From: Scheffersomyces stipitis CBS 6054
Lineage: Eukaryota; Ascomycota; Pichiomycetes; Serinales; Debaryomycetaceae
Direction of reading: 5' to 3'
Length of the DNA: 64,000 nucleotides
Assembly: GCF_000209165.1 (NCBI RefSeq)
Contig: NC_009042.1
Location: forward strand, 372,001-436,000
Positions within the stretch are counted from its first letter, which is position 1. The number at the start of each line of letters is the position of its first letter. A program made the position numbers and the translations under genes. The notes under the pieces are model-generated. The model had not been told where the DNA came from. It made no database searches and worked only from the letters and a program-made list of their open reading frames with translations. Shown here one piece after another: positions 17,058 to 25,402 of this stretch.

Positions 17058-19322
17058 ATGTCTGTGAAACAGGAATTTTCCCCAGGCGCATGTTTGGCTA
17101 CAACAGCCGCGTATTCGACCTCCCAGTTCACGTTTAAAGATCTTCGTGATTTGAATGACCCACTGCTATCGTACTTGCTGCCACTCTCTGTGATATCGCT
17201 TATAGATCTAAATGCGTTTTTTGCCCAGGTGGAGCAGTTGCGGTTGGGTTTGCCTGTGGAAACACCTGTAGTTTGTGTTCAGTGGCTGACTTTGATCGCC
17301 GTCTCATACGCTGCTCGTAAGTTTGGCATTGGCAGATTGGATACCCTCCAGTCCGCTAAACAAAAGTGTCCCAATCTTGTGTGTGCCCATGCTGCAGTTT
17401 TCAAAAAGGGGGAATCGCACTGGGCATATACTAAGGGCTTGCCCAACCAGGCAACGCACAAGGTGTCCTTGGATCCTTATCGTCGTGAGAGTAGGAAGAT
17501 TGTCAAGATCTTCCAGCAACATTGTGATTTGGTAGAAAAGGCTAGTGTGGACGAGTCGTACTTGGATTTGGGAAGACTAGTTTACAAAAAACTTCTTAGC
17601 CTATTCCCCCTACTTGCTGAAGGTCAAGATTCAGATTATATGCCTTCGTTGCCCGACACTTTACCTGAAGAACTTCAATTTCGTGGGGTCGTAATAAAGT
17701 CTACCGAAGAAGAAAACCTCATTCAAAATAACACAATCATGAGTTTGTCGCAACAATTTCCCGAGGGACCACCTACAATAGGTGACTGGGATGATGTATG
17801 TATGCTAATTGGATCTATGATTGTCTTGGATATCCGTAAGGCACTTTACGACGAAATGGGATACACCACATCCGCAGGAATAGCCAGTAACAAACAAGTT
17901 GCCAAACTTGCTGGTGGATTCAAGAAACCAGACAACCAATGTGTGATCAGAAATCGACTGACCTACAGTTTCTTAAACAACTTTGAGTTGAATGACGTTA
18001 CCAGCATGGGTGGCAAGACAGGAGATTTCGTGCTACAGAAATTGAGAGTACCGCCTGACAAGGGGATTTCGTACATCAGAGAAAACTTTACTTTAGAGGC
18101 TATTGAAGAAGAGTTTAATGATGATATACCTTTGGCAAAGAAGATATACGAGATTGTGAGAGGGAACCATCGCCGTGAACTAGTGAATAGGATGGATGTA
18201 AAATCAATGATGTCCCGCAAGAACTTCTTGGCGAAGCACCCAGTGGAGACATTGAGTGATGCTGATTCGTGGATTAAAGTGTTCGCAGGGGATTTGTACA
18301 ATAGAATGATCGAACTTGACGAGGAGAATTTACGTTTGTCAATGCTGCAGGTTTCAAACAAAGAAAAGGGTGTCATTAAAAGACCCAAAACATTGTCGAT
18401 TAACTTAGGTACATCGAGTGGAATCCGACGCTCTAAGCAAGCCCAGTTGATGCAATATAGTTCTTTGGATAGGCTATGGGAGCATTTTGAGCAAATTGGA
18501 TATAGAATTCTAAGAGATCTTCTTGAAACGATAACAGAAACAGCAAAACTCAATGGCGGAAGAACGTTGAAGGAATTGGAAGCGCAAAGTCTTGATCCCA
18601 GGAAAATAAAGGTTGCGTCCATTAGCCATCTTTCATTAACCATTTCCAATTTCATAAAGGCTAATGATTCTAGTCTTATAGACTCCTATACTGGAAATAC
18701 CGAAACCGACAAGGAATCCGCACAAGCGAAATTGAAGCAGATGTTTGATGAAGTGAATAAATCAGCATTGGAAAAGCAGGAAAAGGAACCTTCCCCTGCT
18801 CCGCAGCCACGAATAATATCGAGCGAAGACAAATCCTACATCAAGAAATTATTTGACGACTTTCAAATGTCCAATCATATCGAGGAAGCTTCCAAGAGCC
18901 CTAAACGTTCAGAAAACAAGGCACAAGGCTCTTCCATGAAAACGTCTTCCGAAAAGCACGATTCAAAATATATCAAAAAATTATTTGAAGATTACCAAAC
19001 ACAAGCTTCCTTGGACCTCACGCTCAAGAGCAATTCCGGAATCCAGCATGCTAAGGAGGAAAATACTAAAGTCAGGAATGCCAAAGAAATACCACGACCT
19101 AGGCTGAAGAGTCCAGCCCAAAATCCCCCAAAGAGGAAGTTGGATATTTTCCAATCTCTTCAAAAACGCCAAAAACCTCAAAGCAAAAGCACGGATGACT
19201 TCCTCAACACTTTATTGCAGACCATGTATTGCCCTCAATGCAAGGAGGAAATCGACAATGCTGTCGAACATAATGATTTCCATGTAGCGATGGAGATTTC
19301 CAATAGAATTAATGGGCACTAG
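17058..19322 (+). CDS. RAD30: DNA polymerase eta (translesion Y-family polymerase)
   Basis: Replicates past UV pyrimidine dimers and other lesions in the nucleus. Catalytic motifs are complete: IDLNAFFAQVEQ with D50, YAARKFGI in the fingers, and ASVDESYLDLG with D165/E166. The polymerase-eta-specific CVQW segment (about 73-76) and HKVSLDPYRRESRKI also match. HhH/palm sequence (YTTSAGIASNKQVAKLAGGFKKP) and the little-finger domain follow, ending near 560. Residue 77 is encoded by CTG where a polar residue is expected, supporting Ser decoding. The C-terminal linker holds three copies of a K-x-x-F-D/E type motif. It is followed by a C2H2 ubiquitin-binding zinc finger (CPQC then H-x3-H, about 726-744). 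The protein stops soon after the finger, so the extreme C-terminal PCNA-binding motif of S. cerevisiae Rad30 is not evident. Length is 754 aa against 632. Confidence 0.95.
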   Translation: MSVKQEFSPGACLATTAAYSTSQFTFKDLRDLNDPLLSYLLPLSVISLIDLNAFFAQVEQLRLGLPVETPVVCVQWLTLIAVSYAARKFGIGRLDTLQSAKQKCPNLVCAHAAVFKKGESHWAYTKGLPNQATHKVSLDPYRRESRKIVKIFQQHCDLVEKASVDESYLDLGRLVYKKLLSLFPLLAEGQDSDYMPSLPDTLPEELQFRGVVIKSTEEENLIQNNTIMSLSQQFPEGPPTIGDWDDVCMLIGSMIVLDIRKALYDEMGYTTSAGIASNKQVAKLAGGFKKPDNQCVIRNRLTYSFLNNFELNDVTSMGGKTGDFVLQKLRVPPDKGISYIRENFTLEAIEEEFNDDIPLAKKIYEIVRGNHRRELVNRMDVKSMMSRKNFLAKHPVETLSDADSWIKVFAGDLYNRMIELDEENLRLSMLQVSNKEKGVIKRPKTLSINLGTSSGIRRSKQAQLMQYSSLDRLWEHFEQIGYRILRDLLETITETAKLNGGRTLKELEAQSLDPRKIKVASISHLSLTISNFIKANDSSLIDSYTGNTETDKESAQAKLKQMFDEVNKSALEKQEKEPSPAPQPRIISSEDKSYIKKLFDDFQMSNHIEEASKSPKRSENKAQGSSMKTSSEKHDSKYIKKLFEDYQTQASLDLTLKSNSGIQHAKEENTKVRNAKEIPRPRLKSPAQNPPKRKLDIFQSLQKRQKPQSKSTDDFLNTLLQTMYCPQCKEEIDNAVEHNDFHVAMEISNRINGH

Positions 19323-19399
19323 AATACCTTCCGAGAACGAATCAATTGTCAATATGTAATTATTCAACTACTAATTATGTGTATGTAATAAATATAGCA
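19323..19399. other. 77-bp convergent gap RAD30 / NMD2
   Basis: Both stop codons lie within 77 bp of each other, so the two mRNAs probably overlap at their 3' ends. The sequence is AT-rich (AATTATTCAACTACTAATTA and a short AATAAATATA). Confidence 0.6.
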
Positions 19400-22300
19400 C
19401 TAAGTTTCCATATTCATAACTAAATTCATAATTCTCTCCTTATGCTCCTGTTGGTTTGCCTTCTCTCTTAGAATAGTTTCGGCAAATTTTGTATCGGTTG
19501 GTAGATTAAGCTGTTTCACGTTAGTTTTCTTTCCGCTCTTTGTTAAGAGACTGAAGCCAACCTTGCCTTTATTTTCGGATGGTTGTTCGTTGGCCACTCT
19601 AGTTGGGATGGGAACGCTGAATTTACCTCTTGATGATGATGCAATACTTTGATTGGACACGTACGAATCTAGGACGATTTTCTTATATTCTTCTTCCAAC
19701 TCATCTGCGAACTTCTTGTCCTCTGCTAGCTTGATTTTTTCAGTTTCCGTAAGAACGCGTGTATGTTCCTTAATGTCCTCATCTTCCAGAGAATCGCCGA
19801 CTTCACTTTCTCCATCACTTGATCCAGATTCATCATCATTATCGTCATCTTCTTCCTCTTGGTCATCGTCATCATCATCATCATCTTCATCATCATCCTC
19901 ATCATCATAGCCATCATCATCACCATAATCATCTGAATAGTTATCGATTTCATCGTCTTCAAAATCATCATCATCTTCAACTTCGTCTTCGTCTTCGTCA
20001 TCTTCAGGTTCGTCATATTCGTTCAGCTCTGCTCTCAACTTGTTTCGTTCCACAACACCCTGCAAGGCCAATACAGACTCATGCAAGCCAACAAACCTTA
20101 CCATGCCCGTATCAATATATTTCACTAGAACATCATTGATTCTGAATTCCAATTCCATAGGGATTGGCTGTTCCTTGCAGTAGGTGTAATACTGCAAAAA
20201 AATCAAAAAGTCTCGCAAGGCTGAAATGTTTACATCTTCTTGCTCGGAATTCTTCTGAATTTTCTTCCTCCGCCTTCCGACTTCTACCACAGATCCTATA
20301 GACATCAATAAAAGACAGCATAGCTGGACTCTAAAATAGTTGTCTGGCAAATCAATAGATATACTTCTATTTCCTGGAAGTGGCTGCTTATTTGGATGTC
20401 CGTAAGTAACAATCTTGTATAGCAAATCTCTTATGAACTTGAAGTTAACGAGCTTGTAGTTGAAAATATCCGAAATGTACTTGATATGGGCCATTCTAAC
20501 TCTGTTTAATCTGTAGTCGTTTTCTTCGAGTCCACGAATGATTTTTTCTATAATGGTATCGACAGTTCTGGCCAATACGTGCTTATTTTTCTTGGACATC
20601 TTTTCCAAAATTTCCGCAAGTGACGGAATATTGTCATAATTCAAATCCTCAGGACTAGACAAGCAATCGATCAAAACAAAATAATTGTCCTTATCAGCTC
20701 GATAGTCTACCCTTCTAAGTTCGACAGAAACTTGTGAGGCTGTCTTATTTGTCAACTCGACTTGTATGAGTCTTCTTATATACTGTTGAACGACAGTGAA
20801 TTTTGGTTGTTGCAAATTGTTTACTTTGGTTATTGGCGGATCTATGACAACAAGCAAATTACGAATAGCCATTTTCTCATCGATAGTAAGATTTTGCGCT
20901 TTCTTCTTTTCCTTCAATAGCGAAATCATGCTCAACATCAACTCACGATACTCAGTTTCATTCAACAAAAATCTCCCAGCATGTTCGTAGAAAACAGACA
21001 AGATGTCGATGTTATTTGATGAAGTAATGTTCAAAGTCAAAGTTCTAATCTTATGAAATATAATGTGGGTGGGAATCATCTTGAATTTGATCAATTCCAC
21101 AAAGAAGTAAATATTCTTAAAATTCAATTTGTTATGATATATTTGTGATCTAAAGCCTTTATCGAGGAATTCGATCAATTCGTGGATTAAATCAGACAAA
21201 TTCGACTCGTTGACTTTTAGGAATCTGCAGTAGTACTTCAAGTTGCTAATCTCTGGTGTCTCTATGAGAAATTTCAAGATTCTATTTCTGGTAGCCTTGT
21301 TGTTCAAATGGAGGTCATTGAAATCTACAACTAGTTGGTCAACGTTGGATTGGGGTACATTCTCTAGTTTGGATAGAAAGTACTCTATTTTTTCACCATC
21401 CTTGGTTGTGTTGATTTCTGTAGGTGGGTATTGTTCTTGTAGTTCTTCTAAAGTAGGTATCTTTGTATAGAAATTCTTTTCTCGGATATCGTCCCATATT
21501 CCTCCCAATTCATCTTCGTTTAGAGACTTTTGTTTTACGACTTCTACAGTGGAAGATTCGGATACCTGGCTGCTGTTCTCAGTAAATAATTTCGGAGGTG
21601 TCATTCCTACTACACCTCCCAAAAATTCTGCTGCAGATTTGAATTTTTCCAACAATTCAGATACTTCGTTCAATTCTGAAGTGTGTTCATCGAGGATTTT
21701 ACCAGTTCTGATAGCCGCCTTCTTGTTTCTGCTAGCAACGCTTATAGCCTGGCGATTGAGGTCAACCTGGATGCTGAAAACAGCCTTCGTGTAGATGGTG
21801 AAAATTTGTCTCCAAACGTTTTTAACTTCAGAACTAAGCAAATCGTTATTCTCATCATATATTATGTGTTGAAATCGCTTTAAGAAAGCCTGTAAGACTC
21901 CAAGCGAGTTTCCGAGATTTATCTCAAAGTTCAACACATCTTTCAACACCGGCGTCACAATAGGCTCAGCAGCTGACTTGGAAAATTTACGCAATATATC
22001 ATCTGGCACCATATCTTTAGTACAATCGTTAAGTTTACGAAATATACCAATTATGTAGAACTCTCCAATTAGTCTGAGTACGTTCTTCTGCCGTGAGATG
22101 CGTGCAATTTCCTCTTTTTCTCTGTCCTGGTCATTCAAAACCAGTTGGTGGGCACGAATTGGATTGGCTACTCCCACAAGGAGGTTTATGAGTAAGTACG
22201 GAGCCAATTGTGTAGGGAACCGTTGGTGGAGAGCCAGCACGACTTCCATAGCGGCCAATATGTCATCAGATCTCAGCACCTTGAACAAAGCTTCGGACAA

Positions 22301-22534
22301 AGATGTGATGATTTCTGAAATGTACTTTTCAAGCGAAACTGTCTCGATATCCTTGAGTATCGACTTGTACTGATCAGAATTAATGCCTGTGCGGACCTTC
22401 TTGATGAAAGCTGTGTTTTTCTTGAGTGAGGAATCAAGCTTGTTAGCTGTGGAAAAGACATATTCTCCCAGCCAGGCCTCTCTGTTCACCAGAGCCAATT
22501 GGCGTCTACGAATATCAAGCTCAGACTTCTCCAT
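19400..22534 (-). CDS. NMD2: Nonsense-mediated decay factor Nmd2/Upf2
   Basis: Nmd2 bridges Upf1 and Upf3 in nonsense-mediated mRNA decay in the cytoplasm. The 1044-aa product matches the yeast family in order and length (S. cerevisiae 1089). It has an N-terminal MIF4G-type helical domain (AWLGEYVF, LDSSLKKNTAFIKKV, LEKYISEI), the signature NKATRNRILKFLIET that opens the second helical domain (about 410), and a third MIF4G with GLEENDYRLNRVRMAHIKYI and PDNYFRVQLCCLLL. A long Asp/Glu tract follows (about 850-930), then a C-terminal Upf1-binding tail with LLTKSGKKTN and QLNLPTDTKFAE, both close to S. cerevisiae. The S. cerevisiae gene has an intron near its start; here the frame is uninterrupted from an ATG. 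Confidence 0.95.
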   Translation of the reverse strand: MEKSELDIRRRQLALVNREAWLGEYVFSTANKLDSSLKKNTAFIKKVRTGINSDQYKSILKDIETVSLEKYISEIITSLSEALFKVLRSDDILAAMEVVLALHQRFPTQLAPYLLINLLVGVANPIRAHQLVLNDQDREKEEIARISRQKNVLRLIGEFYIIGIFRKLNDCTKDMVPDDILRKFSKSAAEPIVTPVLKDVLNFEINLGNSLGVLQAFLKRFQHIIYDENNDLLSSEVKNVWRQIFTIYTKAVFSIQVDLNRQAISVASRNKKAAIRTGKILDEHTSELNEVSELLEKFKSAAEFLGGVVGMTPPKLFTENSSQVSESSTVEVVKQKSLNEDELGGIWDDIREKNFYTKIPTLEELQEQYPPTEINTTKDGEKIEYFLSKLENVPQSNVDQLVVDFNDLHLNNKATRNRILKFLIETPEISNLKYYCRFLKVNESNLSDLIHELIEFLDKGFRSQIYHNKLNFKNIYFFVELIKFKMIPTHIIFHKIRTLTLNITSSNNIDILSVFYEHAGRFLLNETEYRELMLSMISLLKEKKKAQNLTIDEKMAIRNLLVVIDPPITKVNNLQQPKFTVVQQYIRRLIQVELTNKTASQVSVELRRVDYRADKDNYFVLIDCLSSPEDLNYDNIPSLAEILEKMSKKNKHVLARTVDTIIEKIIRGLEENDYRLNRVRMAHIKYISDIFNYKLVNFKFIRDLLYKIVTYGHPNKQPLPGNRSISIDLPDNYFRVQLCCLLLMSIGSVVEVGRRRKKIQKNSEQEDVNISALRDFLIFLQYYTYCKEQPIPMELEFRINDVLVKYIDTGMVRFVGLHESVLALQGVVERNKLRAELNEYDEPEDDEDEDEVEDDDDFEDDEIDNYSDDYGDDDGYDDEDDDEDDDDDDDDQEEEDDDNDDESGSSDGESEVGDSLEDEDIKEHTRVLTETEKIKLAEDKKFADELEEEYKKIVLDSYVSNQSIASSSRGKFSVPIPTRVANEQPSENKGKVGFSLLTKSGKKTNVKQLNLPTDTKFAETILREKANQQEHKERIMNLVMNMET

Positions 22535-22886
22535 GACATTCCTTTGTGAGATATTGTCAAACTCTTGTGGTAGAATTGTTTATAAATTGAAGAATAGAAA
22601 TATTGTGGAATCCGTCTTGTGAAATCTTTTGTCTAATTCATTTCAGTGCGATCCAGATTTTTGATAGCGCTGCTGCGAAGAAATGAATCTACTGGTAAAG
22701 AAAACGGAGATTCAAATGAAAGGCGTGAAAAGGCTCGATAAAAAGTAACAGGTAAGAATGCAAAGTTCGTTATACCTGAACGTGTATCCCCTTACTGTAC
22801 CTGCCATTATAACCTCTTTCTTCTCATGGTAGCGCATACCTTTTAGTGACTTTATACATTGACTATTTACAATATGCTATATACAT
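22535..22886. other. Intergenic region, NMD2 promoter and MRPL35 3' flank are on opposite sides
   Basis: 352 bp. NMD2 is transcribed leftwards from 22534, so this holds its promoter, and MRPL35 (also leftward) ends at 22887. I see no distinctive motif. Confidence 0.5.
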
Positions 22887-24041
22887 TTACACCACGGGAG
22901 CAGTACCACGAACTCTACGGAACACTCTTCCCTCACCCAAGCCGTACTTGTTCCTCACATAGTTGACACTTCTGTCGAAGCGTTGTCTCCAGATATGGGC
23001 ACCTACAGCAGTTAAATTATTCTTCAGGGCAAAATCTCTAATGTCGAAGTTCTCTCTGGCAATGTCACCAAGAGTCAACTCTTCAGATTGTCTGAATACC
23101 CACAAACAAGCTCTCTGAGTTTGGGCATTCTTCTCAGGCACCAAGGGCTGATAGTCCTTGAAGGTGAATTTTTCACCCTGGCTAAAGAGCTTGCTGGTAT
23201 CTATGACGTTGTCTACGTTGTCCAATGGAACGTTAGCCAATCCGTATTGCAAGGTAGTAGAGTAGGAGTTGGTCTTCAAGTCTGGAGTGTCTGGGTTGAC
23301 CAAGACTATAGAGTACAAGTTCTTTTCTTCTACAGTCTCAAACTCCTGGATTTGGATAGTGGGAGGTTGAGATACAGCAAAGGCAGGTAAGACAGTGCCT
23401 GGTACCACCCAGTCAGCGAATTCTTCTTTGACGTTATGAGGGAACTTAACTTTTACGTCGACTTTAGGATCCAAGGTGGGCAAAGTGTCTGGAATCATGT
23501 GGAGTTGTTCCAATCTCTGCATGGTGATCATCAAGTCGTATGCTTCCCATTTTTCTTTCAACAAGTGTCTGTAGACTGGTTGAGACTTGTCGAGCAACTC
23601 GACATCAGTATACTCAACATTGTACAAGACTTCAGGGTTCTTAACTTCGGCATCGACTAACAATTTGTCGATGGACTTTTTCAAAAATTCGACTTCTTTA
23701 GTGCTTTTGGCTTCACCCAACCTCTTCTTGTAACCTTCGATTTCTTTGTACTTGACTTCAGCTTCCTGTTGCAAGAGCTCGTATGCCTGTTTGAAAGTCT
23801 CGTCAATGTCTTCTGGTGAATGATATGCCAATCTTCTGTTGTAGTCCGAAATAGAAGCTGGGCCCTCTTCAGGGTTAATCTTGTGCAACAATCCTTGCTT
23901 GACTTCTGGCGAGTTCAACTTTAACGAAGCCAGTCTTTTGGAAAAGTCAGTCCAAATTCCAGAAGAAGTGCTCTGGAATCTTTTCGAAAACAGAGCAACA
24001 TTTCTGGTGGCGATTCTCACCCCACTTTTGGCTTGCAACAT
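22887..24041 (-). CDS. MRPL35: Mitochondrial large-subunit ribosomal protein mL38 (Mrpl35)
   Basis: Component of the mitochondrial ribosome large subunit belonging to the mL38 family, which carries a phosphatidylethanolamine-binding-protein-like domain. The 384-aa product begins with a typical presequence (MLQAKSGVRIATRNVALFSKRFQST). An alpha-helical region follows (about 45-180: SPEDIDETFKQAYELLQQEAE and more). The PEBP-like part (about 205-345) contains PTIQIQEFETVEEKNLYSI, VNPDTPDLKTNSY and LQYGLANVPL. The basic C-terminus includes FDRSVNYVRNKYGLGEGRVF. Length is close to S. cerevisiae Mrpl35 (367). The PEBP ligand-site residues DPD and GxHR are not intact, as expected for a structural ribosomal role. 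Confidence 0.9.
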   Translation of the reverse strand: MLQAKSGVRIATRNVALFSKRFQSTSSGIWTDFSKRLASLKLNSPEVKQGLLHKINPEEGPASISDYNRRLAYHSPEDIDETFKQAYELLQQEAEVKYKEIEGYKKRLGEAKSTKEVEFLKKSIDKLLVDAEVKNPEVLYNVEYTDVELLDKSQPVYRHLLKEKWEAYDLMITMQRLEQLHMIPDTLPTLDPKVDVKVKFPHNVKEEFADWVVPGTVLPAFAVSQPPTIQIQEFETVEEKNLYSIVLVNPDTPDLKTNSYSTTLQYGLANVPLDNVDNVIDTSKLFSQGEKFTFKDYQPLVPEKNAQTQRACLWVFRQSEELTLGDIARENFDIRDFALKNNLTAVGAHIWRQRFDRSVNYVRNKYGLGEGRVFRRVRGTAPVV

Positions 24042-24649
24042 GTTGTAATTAATTGTGTTGGTGAAGATAGAAGACTAGAAGTTTGTGAATGGTGAATTGT
24101 GAATAGTGAAAAATTCAGCTTTGATAATTTTTCAGACCACGATTTACGCACAGATTCTCATAAGAAGGAGATCAAGTACAGAGAGCACGAAAATGCATCT
24201 AGCCATGCCTTCAAATGTATTTCTTTCTATGAAAACTGTAAGGAAATAATATATAGACGGTTGAAGATATTTTCATGGGATTTGAATCCGTCTTTATGGT
24301 AATTGGTTCAAGTTGTGCAAGCTTCCTCTAATATATACTATGTAGCTTATACTCCATTTTTCTCGCAGTCGACTCCAGCGTGCACAGAATTACGCACAAT
24401 ATAACGATACACTGTACTCTTATTCCACTCTTAGTCTACCATACAATACCATATATTACGTAGACATAGCTATTATACAAGTCCCAAACAGAACAAAAAC
24501 CTAATATAGAGAAGTAAACCTATTAATAAAATCAGAAAACGTAGCTGCCATCACGTTTATGATTGCAACTAGAGTTTCGTAGTAACAGAATTGAACAACA
24601 AGAAAGCCAGAGTCTACATCAGCTCTATCTAGAGAGAGCGTTATCCTTT
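24042..24649. other. Intergenic region, MRPL35 promoter and 3' flank of acidic-protein gene
   Basis: 608 bp between two leftward genes. A short frame at 24099-24302 has no protein-like features. Nothing else was recognised. Confidence 0.5.
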
Positions 24650-25402
24650 TTATTTTGCCACGTACGACGGCGTCAAGGGCAACGTGTCGAACTTCATGAA
24701 CTTCTCGTCGTCGCCGATATTCAACTTAGGAAACAATCCTGGTGCTAGAGGATTCATTTCGTCTTCCTCGTCTTCTTCATCAAATGCCAAATCTGCACCA
24801 TCACCATCATCTGAGTAATAGAATTCGTCGTCGTCTTCCTCTTCGTAGACACAACCAGTTGATACGTATTCGTTAAAAGATAGATCGACACAGGATGGTG
24901 ATGCCGATGAAGAAACATTTCCAAGGTATGCATCAGGAATCAACACAGGAGAACGCTGACCAGCAAACGTCTCCTGAAATGACTTCTGGGTTCTGCTCTG
25001 AGTTACATTATGTGCTAAGCTTTGAAACAGGTCCTTATCTGCTGCACTGCCGTGGAACGGAATCTGACAAATGAGCCCTGTCAACTTGTTGTAGTACGTA
25101 TTTACATCGAGGTGGAGGTTGAGATTAAGCAATTGCTGCGGCCTAGAAAGTGCCACGTTAGTCTGTCTTAAGGAGTCTGAATTTTGCATAGAAGACAGCG
25201 ACGGCCGTTCCAGCGGCGATCGAGGTCGATATGGCGATGTCTGTCGTGACGCTATGGATGCTAAATGTCGTGTAGAAGGTATAGGAGGTGTGAAAGATTC
25301 TGGAGAAGGTGAGGTAGCCAAGTTGATCAAGCTGTTGTTGAACTCACACGACTCCATCTGGTTGAGAAACTCATGGTACAGCTCCACTGTTCCGTAGTCC
25401 AT
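24650..25402 (-). CDS. Acidic Ser-rich protein of unknown function, 250 aa
   Basis: I do not recognise this gene. It is likely real: ATG start, 250 codons, and consistent soluble-protein composition. The N-terminal part contains Ser-Pro and Thr-Pro dipeptides and PPIPST, then a helical-looking block (LLNLNLHLDVNTYYNKLTGL, about 90-110). The C-terminal third has an Asp/Glu/Tyr tract (about 185-225) and ends with DTLPLTPSYVAK. Many SP and TP sites suggest proline-directed phosphorylation, which is inference. It has no membrane segment or known motif. It is preceded by a very long (2.1 kb) upstream region, a pattern often seen at regulated genes in yeasts. Confidence 0.7.
   Translation of the reverse strand: MDYGTVELYHEFLNQMESCEFNNSLINLATSPSPESFTPPIPSTRHLASIASRQTSPYRPRSPLERPSLSSMQNSDSLRQTNVALSRPQQLLNLNLHLDVNTYYNKLTGLICQIPFHGSAADKDLFQSLAHNVTQSRTQKSFQETFAGQRSPVLIPDAYLGNVSSSASPSCVDLSFNEYVSTGCVYEEEDDDEFYYSDDGDGADLAFDEEDEEDEMNPLAPGLFPKLNIGDDEKFMKFDTLPLTPSYVAK

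Noticed and set aside
17963..18655. 230-codon minus-strand frame within RAD30
   Set aside because: It lies entirely antisense to conserved polymerase eta sequence and has no recognisable domain.
19653..19910. Ser-rich plus-strand frame opposite NMD2
   Set aside because: It is antisense to the Asp/Glu tract of NMD2 and simply reads GAT/GAA repeats backwards.
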